Shown here piece by piece: positions 54,612 through 62,314 of a DNA stretch of 64,000 bases. Source of the stretch: Bacteroidales bacterium UBA6397 (GTDB lineage: Bacteria > Bacteroidota > Bacteroidia > Bacteroidales > UBA932); NCBI GenBank assembly GCA_002439875.1, contig DJQB01000038.1, positions 24,528-88,527 on the forward strand. Reading direction: 5' to 3'. The stretch's first letter is position 1, and the number at the start of each line of letters is the position of its first letter. Under the pieces are notes generated by a model that was given only the letters and a program-made list of their open reading frames with translations, was not told where the DNA came from and ran no database searches. The translations under genes were made by a program, and so were the position numbers.

Positions 54612-54638
54612 CCAACTGACTGCCAGGCAGAAAAGAAG

Positions 54639-54668
54639 CCGTCTTTGGCTCATTCAGACCAAAGACGG
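54639..54668 (+). terminator. Terminator of the susC-GH97 operon
   Basis: CCGTCTTTGG (54639-54648) and CCAAAGACGG (54659-54668), a perfect 10-bp stem with a 10-base loop, followed by TTTCTTATTTCTTT; 27 bases after the GH97 stop. Confidence 0.8.
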
Positions 54669-54699
54669 TTTCTTATTTCTTTGATATCAAGCTTATTAC

Positions 54700-54735
54700 C
54701 AATCACGACGTATACTAATGGCAGAGTCGTGATTG
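54700..54735 (-). terminator. Terminator of the lipoprotein gene
   Basis: CAATCACGAC (54700-54709) with GTCGTGATTG (54726-54735), a perfect 10-bp stem just past the stop of the minus-strand lipoprotein gene. No T run. Confidence 0.6.
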
Positions 54736-54741
54736 ATTCGC

Positions 54742-56028
54742 TTATGCCTTTATGAAGTTAAGGGCAATTTCGAACTCGGTTGTGGCTTTCCATAGATTAG
54801 CCAGATCAGACGGCTTCTCAAGACCAAGGATAGGTAGGACAGACTTGATTGTCTGAGCAGTTTCATTCCCAGCCTGAACCAACTGATCAAGAAGTGTGTC
54901 AAGTGTCGGAAGAGCAGGAAGAAGAGCCTCCACTATCGGGGCGCAAAGAGCCTTGTCCACATAGATCTTAAGATTATCACCGTCCTGTGAATATTTCAGT
55001 TCAATGCCTCTGCTCAGCATCTTCTGAAGTTCCGTGTTGAGAGCATTGACATCGACACCATATTCCTTAAGTTTTGACAGAAGTTCCATTATTGAGGACA
55101 GGTCTATGCCGGATTCGTCAGTTCTGGTGCCGCTCTCAGAGTCTGCCGCGTTCATGATGGCTGCGACATTAGGGACAATGTAGATGGAATTGCCGGTGGC
55201 ATACCAGAATGCAAGATTGGCCTTGGGCGAATCCAACCATTCAGTATGTTTTTTAGGCGTGAAATTGTAATAACCGTCCTCTGGTCCCGTGACAAATGAA
55301 AGAATACCTGACGGATCATCATCATCGGTTCCCAATTCCGGCCAGTAACGAGCCATAATGTTGCCGGTCTCGTCAAATGTCACCTGATCAAACACCTCTG
55401 CAAGGATTGAGCTGCCGATGATATTAGCAAGAGAGATCATTGGCGCGAGCGTCTCACCGACACCGTCAGCCATTTTCCAAGTAATCCGAACAGGAGTGCA
55501 GTCTTCTGGATCAGGACCAACATTCTCGATGTACCTGCACTTACGCACAAGGTTCCAACTTCCTTTCAATGAAGCGGTCATGGCAGATGAAACATACGTG
55601 GTAACACCAACAGAGATTGTGCCTTCCACCGTTGCATCACCTTCAACCGCGACTGTGTAGAACCCCGAAGATTCAACGCTGCGCAAAGTCGCAGCGATTG
55701 ATGGAGGTGTTGTCAAAATCTCTGATCCTGAAAAATGGTAAGTGTTCTCTCTTCTTTTAAGAAGGTCAACATTCACCTTCACCTCTGAAAATCCTGGAAC
55801 AGCACCTGTCAGGGTCAGTACTGCATTATCCTCTCCACCAGCAACAAGCTGGACGTTACCATAGGTGCAAGGAACTTCATTTACAGAGATTTTTGCATTG
55901 CCGCTTTCTACGGTGATCTGCTCTACCGGGAGCTGCTTCCAAGTGTCGTCAATCTTGTCCTTCTGACAGGCTGTCATGGCGAAAATGGCCATTGCAAGTG
56001 CCATCGCACCAAAGAATCTAGTTTTCAT
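54742..56028 (-). CDS. Bacteroidales lipoprotein of unknown function
   Basis: A 428-residue lipoprotein (AIFAMTACQKDK, Cys21). The first 150 residues are beta-rich with short repeats (GNVQLVAGGEDNAVLTLTGAVPGF, VTTYVSSAMTASLKGSWNLV). The C-terminal third is helical (IMELLSKLKEYGVDVNALNTELQKML; LPTLDTLLDQLVQAGNETAQTIKSVL). I do not recognise the family with confidence; it resembles the DUF4925-type lipoproteins of Bacteroides. It is convergent with the dextran operon, with a terminator on each side, so it is probably not part of that system. A TTAATTTG -7-like box lies at 56058-56065. Confidence 0.75.
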   Translation of the reverse strand: MKTRFFGAMALAMAIFAMTACQKDKIDDTWKQLPVEQITVESGNAKISVNEVPCTYGNVQLVAGGEDNAVLTLTGAVPGFSEVKVNVDLLKRRENTYHFSGSEILTTPPSIAATLRSVESSGFYTVAVEGDATVEGTISVGVTTYVSSAMTASLKGSWNLVRKCRYIENVGPDPEDCTPVRITWKMADGVGETLAPMISLANIIGSSILAEVFDQVTFDETGNIMARYWPELGTDDDDPSGILSFVTGPEDGYYNFTPKKHTEWLDSPKANLAFWYATGNSIYIVPNVAAIMNAADSESGTRTDESGIDLSSIMELLSKLKEYGVDVNALNTELQKMLSRGIELKYSQDGDNLKIYVDKALCAPIVEALLPALPTLDTLLDQLVQAGNETAQTIKSVLPILGLEKPSDLANLWKATTEFEIALNFIKA

Positions 56029-56092
56029 AATCTATCAGTATAAAATATATCCGAATGCAAATTAACACCTTTTCAACTGAATATTCAAAAAA

Positions 56093-56120
56093 ATGTCGCA
56101 GTAAAACGTTACCGCGACAT
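56093..56120 (-). terminator. Intrinsic terminator of the CNNM/CBS gene
   Basis: On the minus strand ATGTCGC (56120-56114) pairs with GCGACAT (56099-56093) and is followed by a run of seven T, 24 bases after the stop of the gene. Confidence 0.8.
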
Positions 56121-56143
56121 CAAATGCTTCAATTCATGCGTCA

Positions 56144-57220
56144 TCAATCATTGTCGGTCTTTTCCTCATCCTTAGGCAGGACAATCGTCCGAAACCGCTT
56201 CTGGCGACGTTCCCAACGCTCGCGGGCGAACTGCTGCATGTCCGTGGCCTGGTCGTTCTCATCGATGATCTCAAGGCCTAAGATAGTCTCGATGATGTCC
56301 TCAAGTGTGATAATGCCCTGGAAGCAGCCATATTCATCAATGATGAGGCCTATCTGCTCGTGCTTCTTAAGAAGCTCCTCCCAGATGTGGCCGCAAGAGT
56401 CGTCCTCTCTGAAGAATGAGATCGGACGCTTCAGGTCCACAAGCTTTTTGTCGAACTCATCGTCCGCAAGCCCTTCAAGAGCGTCACTCAGAAGGATATA
56501 GCCCGTGATATACTCTGGAGAATCCCCATAAACCGGGATTCTTGAGAAATGCAGGTAGGTGTCGTTCTTGTAGAAGTTCTTCAAGGACATGTTCTCCTGC
56601 GCCGTCATAGCGACAATCCTCGGGGTCATCACATCGCAGGCCTTGACATTGTCCAGCTTCATGATGTTCTGGATGACCTTGTTCTCGTCAGAGTCGATTA
56701 CACCTTCCTCGGCCCCGATGTTCGCCATCGCTGTCACCTCTTCCCTGCTTACGGTCGCCTCGTCATCATCCTTGGTCATAAGTTTAGTAATCAAACGCAC
56801 CATGACAACAAGCGGCCACATCAACACAGTCAAAAGCGAGATGACAGATGTCACAAAGCCCATCAGATTCTTCCAGTAGGAAGTCCCGATGGTCTTCGGA
56901 ACGATCTCCGAGAAGATCAAGACCAACAGAGTCGTCAGAGCCGAAATGATTCCGAACCAAGTACTTCCAAACACGATGGTAGCCTGACGACCAACCGCTG
57001 CGGCACCCAACGTGTTGGCGATAGTGTTCAAGGAAAGAATCGCCGCCAGAGGTCTGTCCGGATCAGATTTGTACTTAAGAAACTTTTCCGCGGGTCTGTA
57101 CCCTTGCTCCTTTCTCATCGTTATGTAGGAAAGCGGTGTTGACATCAACACCGATTCCAGAAGCGAGCATAGGAACGAAACACACAGCGTCCCCACCATA
57201 TAAAAAATCAGCAGAACCAT
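56144..57220 (-). CDS. CNNM/CBS-domain membrane protein (hemolysin/CorC family)
   Basis: A 358-residue inner-membrane protein. The N-terminal CNNM (DUF21) domain has three or four helices, with the conserved start of the second helix in AAILSLNTIANTLGAAAVG and the LIFSEIVPKTIG motif. A hinge (SREEVTAMANIGAEEGVIDSDENKVIQNIMKLDNVKACDVMTPR) leads to a pair of CBS domains (IPVYGDSPEYITGYIL; GLIIDEYGCFQGIITLEDIIETILG). These proteins transport or sense magnesium or cobalt. The usual C-terminal CorC/HlyC domain is missing, as in many Bacteroidota members. Has its own promoter and terminator. Confidence 0.92.
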   Translation of the reverse strand: MVLLIFYMVGTLCVSFLCSLLESVLMSTPLSYITMRKEQGYRPAEKFLKYKSDPDRPLAAILSLNTIANTLGAAAVGRQATIVFGSTWFGIISALTTLLVLIFSEIVPKTIGTSYWKNLMGFVTSVISLLTVLMWPLVVMVRLITKLMTKDDDEATVSREEVTAMANIGAEEGVIDSDENKVIQNIMKLDNVKACDVMTPRIVAMTAQENMSLKNFYKNDTYLHFSRIPVYGDSPEYITGYILLSDALEGLADDEFDKKLVDLKRPISFFREDDSCGHIWEELLKKHEQIGLIIDEYGCFQGIITLEDIIETILGLEIIDENDQATDMQQFARERWERRQKRFRTIVLPKDEEKTDND

Positions 57221-57242
57221 ATATGATTTCAGTTAATAAGTA

Positions 57243-57276
57243 CAAAGATAGCATAAATTTTCTCTTTCCTATCAAA
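57243..57276 (-). promoter_or_regulatory. Promoter of the CNNM/CBS gene
   Basis: Minus-strand TTTG at 57276-57273, 22-base spacer, TATCTTTG at 57250-57243; start codon 22 bases downstream. Confidence 0.65.
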
Positions 57277-57410
57277 ATACTGATACTCACCACGCAAAAA
57301 TCCCGTAAGTTCACAAGTCACACATACCAATAGGATTCACTCTCGTGTCAAAGAAATATCTTAGGCATTGTGAGCAAGAATGCCATGAATGCTGCCGAGC
57401 AGATGCTCGA

Positions 57411-58694
57411 TTACGGTTGCAAACAGCCGATAGGAACCACATAAATGCCATCCTCCGGACGACGATATGCATAGTCTCCTGTGGCGGTAAGTATCATTTT
57501 GAACGCTGGTTCCTTCATTTTTGATGTATCAATCTGATTGGACAACGCAGTCAATGTGGCTGCCCCATCGTTGATTAATGACTGCCCACCTAATTTGATC
57601 TCAATAAGTCCGTAGCGTCCGCCGCGCAAATGTATCACAGCATCACATTCCAGACCGCTTTTATCACGGTAATGATATATTTTCCCGTTCAAGGATTCAG
57701 CAAACACTCTCAAATCCCTTACGCATAAGGTTTCAAAGAAAAGTCCCATAGTGCGAAGATCACTTATCAAATCCTTTGGCCCTATCTCCAGTGCCGCTGT
57801 AGCAATAGACGGATCTACAAAATATCTGGTATCTGAGGTGCGTATGGCAGTCTTGGAACGAAGATTCGGATTCCAAGCCGGCATATCTTCAATCACAAAT
57901 ATTTTTCGAAGTGCATCTAGATAGGAATTTATGGTGTTCTCATCTAGACTTGAGGCATCATTGTTCTTCAAGTCCTCACGCAAAGTGGCAATGGAGGCTT
58001 GGGTACCTTGATGACGCGCATAAGAGCGCATAAGGCGACGCACCTTTTCAGAGGCACGTTTTACCCCATCGACTTTTGAGACATCCTCCTTTGTTACAGC
58101 ATCATAGTAATCAAAAGCCTGCTCAAGAGCTATCTCGTCAGGGAGCCCGACTGCCATCGGCCATCCTCCTCTGCATATCAAAAAAGCGATGTCTTCAAGA
58201 TTCAGATCGTTCTTTGCGAAAATTTTAGCAGGAGATGTGAACAAGTCTGACAGTCTTACAAGACCATTTGACTCACCAGATTCGAACAGGGTCATAGGGC
58301 GCATCGTAAGCCAAGCGAAACGACCTGTTCCTGAATGCTCCCTCTCCTCTTCAGCCTCTTTGTCCGGAACCGCGGAACCAGTTAGAATGAATTGTCCCAT
58401 CCTACGGCGTTCATCCACAGTGTAACGTACTGCATCCCAAAGTTTTGGCACCGTCTGCCATTCATCGATAAGCATCGGGGTTTCTCCTCTAAGAGCCTCA
58501 TCAATGTCTATTTCCAAAAGACTTTTGAATTGCTCCTTCACATCTTTTCTGGCCAAAAGCACCTTGCTTGCGGCTATTTCTTCAGCAGTAGTCGTCTTGC
58601 CGCACCACTTAGGGCCCTCTATTAAAACGGCACCCTTTGCCTGAAGTTTCCTTTCAAGAAGAGAATCCAATATCCTATGCCTATATCCTTCCAT
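57411..58694 (-). CDS. AAA_14 ATPase with DUF4143 domain
   Basis: A 427-residue ATPase of the STAND/MNS-like group common in Bacteroidales and archaea. Walker A is VLIEGPKWCGKTTTAEEI (about 23-40), Walker B is TPMLIDEWQTVP, and FILTGSAVPD is sensor 1. A winged-helix-like middle (LMRSYARHQGTQASIATLREDLKNN) is followed by the DUF4143 nuclease-like domain (FFETLCVRDLRVFAESLNGKIYHYRDKSGLECDAVIHLRGGRYGLIEIKLGG), whose E..D..E.K pattern is that of the restriction-endonuclease fold. Function is unknown; roles in defence or toxin-like systems are suspected. It is a solitary gene preceded by three near-identical repeats, and its neighbours are unrelated, which fits an accessory gene acquired by transfer. 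Confidence 0.88.
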   Translation of the reverse strand: MEGYRHRILDSLLERKLQAKGAVLIEGPKWCGKTTTAEEIAASKVLLARKDVKEQFKSLLEIDIDEALRGETPMLIDEWQTVPKLWDAVRYTVDERRRMGQFILTGSAVPDKEAEEEREHSGTGRFAWLTMRPMTLFESGESNGLVRLSDLFTSPAKIFAKNDLNLEDIAFLICRGGWPMAVGLPDEIALEQAFDYYDAVTKEDVSKVDGVKRASEKVRRLMRSYARHQGTQASIATLREDLKNNDASSLDENTINSYLDALRKIFVIEDMPAWNPNLRSKTAIRTSDTRYFVDPSIATAALEIGPKDLISDLRTMGLFFETLCVRDLRVFAESLNGKIYHYRDKSGLECDAVIHLRGGRYGLIEIKLGGQSLINDGAATLTALSNQIDTSKMKEPAFKMILTATGDYAYRRPEDGIYVVPIGCLQP

Positions 58695-58717
58695 AACGTA
58701 TAATGCTCTTTCTAAGG

Positions 58718-58725
58718 CAAATATA
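58718..58725 (-). promoter_or_regulatory. -7 box for the AAA_14 ATPase gene
   Basis: Minus-strand TATATTTG 23 bases upstream of the ATG at 58694. No -33 TTTG at the usual distance; the repeat block occupies that position instead. Confidence 0.55.
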
Positions 58726-58742
58726 GCACAATAATATCAAAA

Positions 58743-58807
58743 TTCAGTAATTTGGCGCAAGTTTGTTCAGTAATTTGGCGCAAAATCATTCAGTAATTTG
58801 GCGCCAA
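58743..58807 (-). repeat. Three direct repeats, 23-base period, upstream of the ATPase gene
   Basis: TTCAGTAATTTGGCGCAA occurs at 58743-58760 and 58766-58783, and with one extra C at 58789-58807. Units are exactly 23 bases apart (about two helical turns). Each contains the near-palindrome TTGGCGCAA; the third is a perfect TTGGCGCCAA. The block begins 17 bases upstream of the ATPase -7 box, where an activator or repressor would bind. The spacers (5 bases) are too short for CRISPR. Confidence 0.85.
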
Positions 58808-58833
58808 TGTTCTCACATCCGAATAGTCAAGTC

Positions 58834-58873
58834 AAAAAAACACCCGAAACGCTTTGCGGCAGCATCTCGGGTG
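58834..58873 (-). terminator. Intrinsic terminator of the TonB receptor gene
   Basis: On the minus strand CACCCGA (58873-58867) pairs with TCGGGTG (58847-58841) around an inner GC-rich loop, followed by seven T (58840-58834). It lies about 98 bases after the receptor stop. The stretch between (58874-58970) has no gene. Confidence 0.75.
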
Positions 58874-58970
58874 CGGGGATTTGTTATGTTCGTTCGTTGT
58901 TCGAGATGTTCAATATGGCTTCGTTCTTGCAATCTTCAGTCGGTTGACACAATTACATCCACGTGGTGTG

Positions 58971-61349
58971 CTAGAACTTGAGGGCAAGTCGTCCTAGGAC
59001 GGTTGTACCGGCCATCGGGATGAAACCTATCTGATAGTAGCGGTTGTCGTTAGGATGACCTCCGGAAGCATAGATTGCGGAATATACCCAACCGGAGGTG
59101 GCGACGTGGGCGTTGAATATGTTGTTGACATCCAGACCGAGGGTGATTCCCCTCAGGAAGCCACGGAGTTTGATTAGGTAATTGAAACTTACGTCTGACA
59201 ATGAATATGCCGGGAGTGAGCGGTCCTTGTTCTGGGTGTTGTCAAGGTACTGGCGGCTCACGAATGAAGTGTGCCAAGTGGCCTGAACTCCATTTACATT
59301 GAATATCGCAAATCCATTGACGATGGCGGATGGGGAGAACGCCAGAGTCGAATTGTCATAGTGAATGGTAGTAAAGCCTGATTCCGCGTCCCAATCCTCC
59401 ACGACCTCATCAAAGTCCTTGATTTTGTTTGAACTAAGGGCAGCGTTCGCCTCTAGAGTAAGCCACCTTGTGACATCAACTCCTGCTGTCAATTCCACAC
59501 CGGCACGATAAGAGTCCTTGATGTTCGTTGTCAGGTTCTCTCCGATTTCGCTTTGCATTCCAGTCTGGACGAACTGGTTCACATAGTCCATAAAGTAGAA
59601 GTTGGCACCGGCGCGGAAAACAGAACCGGAATACTGGTAGCCCAACTCGTAGTCGTTGACATGCTCAGCTTCAGGGTAAGGATAGTTGTAATTGTCAGTG
59701 AAGTTATTACGTTCCGGCTCACGGTTGCTCATCGCCACGGATGCATAAGCCCTGTGGTTGCCGGTCTTATAGCTAAAGCCAAATTTCGGATTGAAGAAAT
59801 TGTAATTCTCGTCAATGTCAAGACTCTGGTTCTTATATGTACCGTCTTCCTGCTTGACAAACTTGTCGTTGATTCCATCCGTGGTGTATTTCACATGCCT
59901 GAACTGAAGATCAGCAAAGACTGTGAAATGCTCTCCGAACTGCTTTGAAGCCTTGACGAAGCCACTGTAGTCATCCTTTCTTGCGTCCGAATCATAATAC
60001 TTGTATCTGCCGTTGTCGAAATCGGTGTCGTTCAATCCGGCAAGAGCCGGATAATGCTTTACGACATCAGGGTTGGAAACGTAGGTCAGGCAGCCGAAAT
60101 GGTTGCCCCGGAACATCTGGGCGGACAGACCTCCAATCACATCCCATCCGTAGTTGTTATAATTGATGTTATAAACAAAACCTGCTGCGTTCTGCGACAG
60201 ACCTTTCTGTCGGATAAAATCGGACAGAACCGGCTTTCCCTTCTCATTCACCAAATCAAAACCGAACTTGGACACCTTGTTGTCCGGTCTGAACTCATCG
60301 TAGTAGCCATAGCCATAGGTGTAATGAAGAGACAAGGTTGTTTTCAAGTTCTCGTTGATGTCCCAAGCGGCAGAGAGTATGTTGTGGTCCTGCCAGAAGT
60401 TGTCCGTGGTCTTTGGCCAGTAACTGCCGTCGTTCAGGGTGTAGCGGGTCGTCTTGTAGTTTTCTGGATCCATTGACTCATAGAGAGAGTTGAATCGGCC
60501 CAGGCCGACACGGTACATATCAGCGTATGTCTTGATTCCGGTCTTCTTGCCGTAGGTACCATCCATAATAGACAGATCATTCGTTCCTGCGGTGACACCG
60601 CTCCAAGCCTGGCCTGTGTGCTCGTAGTTACCGATGTTGCGGTAGCGGATGATGAAGTCGCGGCCAATCCAACTGAGACCGGCATACCAAGAACCTGACT
60701 TGCCTGAGGTCCCGTGCACATAGCCATCTGTGCCAGTTGTATGGAAGGCGGCATCGGCGACAAAATGATTCCCAAGCAGTCCTGTGGACATCGAAAAGCC
60801 TGTGTTGTAGGTGTTGTAGCTTCCATAAGATGCGTTAAGTTCCACGAACGGATCGTAAGAAGGAGCCTTGGTGCGAAGGGCAACCGAGCCACCGAACGCA
60901 CCGTCACCGTTGGTGGAAGAACCGACACCACGCTGGATCTGCACCCCGTCAAGCAGAGCAGAGTAACTGTTCATGTTAGCCCAGAAAACACACTGATCCT
61001 CAGGAGAATTGAGCGGAACACCATCAAGGGTGACATTGATTCTGGAATCCCCTGCCCCTCTGATGCGCATGTAGGTTGTTCCTGTTCCTATTCCGTTCTC
61101 GCTCCAAGACAGCACACCAGGTGTTGTGGAAAGCAGGAAAGGCAGTTCCTTACCAGTTCCGGAAAAGTTCTGAAGTGCCTTACGGCTTACGTTCGCAACC
61201 GCATAAGGGGCGTTCTTCTGAGCGCGGACACCTCTGACAATGGCCTCATTGAGAATCTCGGCCTTTGTGGTGTCCGGCTGGCTTTGAGCGTTCAAAGCCT
61301 GTGGAGTCATCGCGGCAAGTGCCGCTGTCGTAAATAAAAAACCTCGCAT
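58971..61349 (-). CDS. TonB-dependent receptor, probable thiamine importer
   Basis: A 792-residue outer-membrane receptor. Signal peptide MRGFLFTTAALAAMTPQALNAQ, TonB-box-like ILNEAIVRGVRAQKNAPYAV, a plug (LPFLLSTTPGVLSWSENGIGTGTTYMRIRGAGDSRINVTLDGVPLNSPE; GSSTNGDGAFGGSVALRTK), then a barrel with aromatic-rich strands ending in LGRLALKF. It has no SusD partner, so it takes up a small ligand rather than a glycan. The TPP riboswitch directly upstream identifies that ligand as thiamine or a related vitamin B1 compound (inference). Such riboswitch-controlled receptors are known in Bacteroidota. Confidence 0.92.
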   Translation of the reverse strand: MRGFLFTTAALAAMTPQALNAQSQPDTTKAEILNEAIVRGVRAQKNAPYAVANVSRKALQNFSGTGKELPFLLSTTPGVLSWSENGIGTGTTYMRIRGAGDSRINVTLDGVPLNSPEDQCVFWANMNSYSALLDGVQIQRGVGSSTNGDGAFGGSVALRTKAPSYDPFVELNASYGSYNTYNTGFSMSTGLLGNHFVADAAFHTTGTDGYVHGTSGKSGSWYAGLSWIGRDFIIRYRNIGNYEHTGQAWSGVTAGTNDLSIMDGTYGKKTGIKTYADMYRVGLGRFNSLYESMDPENYKTTRYTLNDGSYWPKTTDNFWQDHNILSAAWDINENLKTTLSLHYTYGYGYYDEFRPDNKVSKFGFDLVNEKGKPVLSDFIRQKGLSQNAAGFVYNINYNNYGWDVIGGLSAQMFRGNHFGCLTYVSNPDVVKHYPALAGLNDTDFDNGRYKYYDSDARKDDYSGFVKASKQFGEHFTVFADLQFRHVKYTTDGINDKFVKQEDGTYKNQSLDIDENYNFFNPKFGFSYKTGNHRAYASVAMSNREPERNNFTDNYNYPYPEAEHVNDYELGYQYSGSVFRAGANFYFMDYVNQFVQTGMQSEIGENLTTNIKDSYRAGVELTAGVDVTRWLTLEANAALSSNKIKDFDEVVEDWDAESGFTTIHYDNSTLAFSPSAIVNGFAIFNVNGVQATWHTSFVSRQYLDNTQNKDRSLPAYSLSDVSFNYLIKLRGFLRGITLGLDVNNIFNAHVATSGWVYSAIYASGGHPNDNRYYQIGFIPMAGTTVLGRLALKF

Positions 61350-61401
61350 AATGTTTTGAATATTAATGCAAGGGGCTGCTGGTTACGGCAATCTGAGACA
61401 T

Positions 61402-61483
61402 CGCTTCCCTTCGGCGGCATTGCCCGCATCAGGTTCATTGGGTATGTTCTCAACCGGGCAAAAAGCCCAGTACCCCCGCTTGT
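61402..61483 (-). ncRNA. TPP riboswitch (THI element)
   Basis: Read on the minus strand, this has the conserved core of the thiamine pyrophosphate aptamer: AAGCGGGGGTAC at the 5' side of P1/P2, GGTTGAGAACATACCC, the invariant GAACCTGAT, GGGCAATGCC and AGGGAAGCG at the 3' side. The helix GGGCTTTTTGCCC is the optional P3a-like stem. It is followed after about 52 bases by the ATG of the TonB receptor gene, with no T-rich terminator between, so control of translation initiation is more likely than termination. The aptamer begins only about 11 bases after the stop of the upstream cyclotransferase gene. Confidence 0.93.
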
Positions 61484-61494
61484 TATAGTATTTC

Positions 61495-62271
61495 TTATTT
61501 CTTCTCCACCAGACGCACCTCATAGAGCCGCTTCCAACACTTGCCGGTAAGGTAAATCTTGCCGTCCTTAGGGTTGTAAGCGATTCCGTTCAGCACATCC
61601 GTGTTGGCGTCACGCAAAGACTTAGGCAAAAGCCCGCTGCAATCTACAGTTCCCTCGACTGTCCCGTCGGAAGGATTGATGATCACAATCATGTCAGTCA
61701 TATAGACGTTAGCCCAAATCTTCCCGTCTATCCATTCCAATTCGTTCAGCATCCGCACCGGGCGCCCGTTCATCTTGACTGTCAGCACCTTCTGCTGCTT
61801 GAACCTTTCATCCATAAAGTACAGCCTTGCAGAGCCGTCTGACGCGATCAGGCTCTTCCCGTCCGTAGTAAGTCCCCACCCCTCATGCGGGTAGCTCCAT
61901 GTCGATTTGTAGGACAGAGTTTTGGCGTCATAGACAAAGACAACCTTATTCAGCCAAGTGAGGATGAATATGTTATCATTCAACTCAACAGAGCCTTCGA
62001 GGAAATATTTCTTGTCGAAATCAAATCTTTTCAAGGCTTTACCTGTTGTCAAATCAACTTTACGGAGAGTCGATTCGCCATATTGTCCTGTGGTCTCGAT
62101 CATCTCCCCGTCCAGAAAGAAAAGCCCCTGGGTAAACGAAGTCTCATCGTGAATATATTCCTTCACAACCTGAACCTTGTACTGGCGCACCTTTGCATCA
62201 GCGCAAGAAGAGAAAAGCAGTGCCAACATGGCACACACCGTTCCTACGAATATATTCACTAATCCTTTCAT
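61495..62271 (-). CDS. Glutaminyl-peptide cyclotransferase (beta-propeller type), lipoprotein
   Basis: A 258-residue protein of the plant-type (Glu_cyclase_2) glutaminyl cyclase family, which turns an N-terminal Gln into pyroglutamate on exported proteins. Family motifs are HDETSFTQGLFFLDGEMIETTGQYGESTLRKVDLTTG, YPHEGWGLTTDGKSLIASDGSARLYFMD, LNELEWIDGKIWANVYMTDMIVIINPSDG and LNGIAYNPKDGKIYLTGKCW. A lipobox (ALLFSSCADA, Cys23) places it in the periplasm or outer membrane. Many Bacteroidota expose Gln after signal cleavage, which makes this enzyme essential there. An AAGGAG seven bases before the ATG at 62271 decides that start over ATG 62277 and GTG 62292. It follows pyrG by about 43 bases. 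Confidence 0.92.
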   Translation of the reverse strand: MKGLVNIFVGTVCAMLALLFSSCADAKVRQYKVQVVKEYIHDETSFTQGLFFLDGEMIETTGQYGESTLRKVDLTTGKALKRFDFDKKYFLEGSVELNDNIFILTWLNKVVFVYDAKTLSYKSTWSYPHEGWGLTTDGKSLIASDGSARLYFMDERFKQQKVLTVKMNGRPVRMLNELEWIDGKIWANVYMTDMIVIINPSDGTVEGTVDCSGLLPKSLRDANTDVLNGIAYNPKDGKIYLTGKCWKRLYEVRLVEKK

Positions 62272-62280
62272 TTGCATTCT

Positions 62281-62286
62281 CCTTAA
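62281..62286 (-). promoter_or_regulatory. Shine-Dalgarno sequence AAGGAG that sets the cyclotransferase start
   Basis: AAGGAG on the minus strand, nine bases upstream counting from its end to the ATG at 62271. True Shine-Dalgarno sites are uncommon in this phylum, so it stands out. Confidence 0.5.
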
Positions 62287-62314
62287 ATCCACGGAGTCAG
62301 CCTCCGCAGGCGTA

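Noticed and set aside
58743..58807. CRISPR array
   Set aside because: Only three units with five-base spacers; the period of 23 is far too short, and no cas genes are near.
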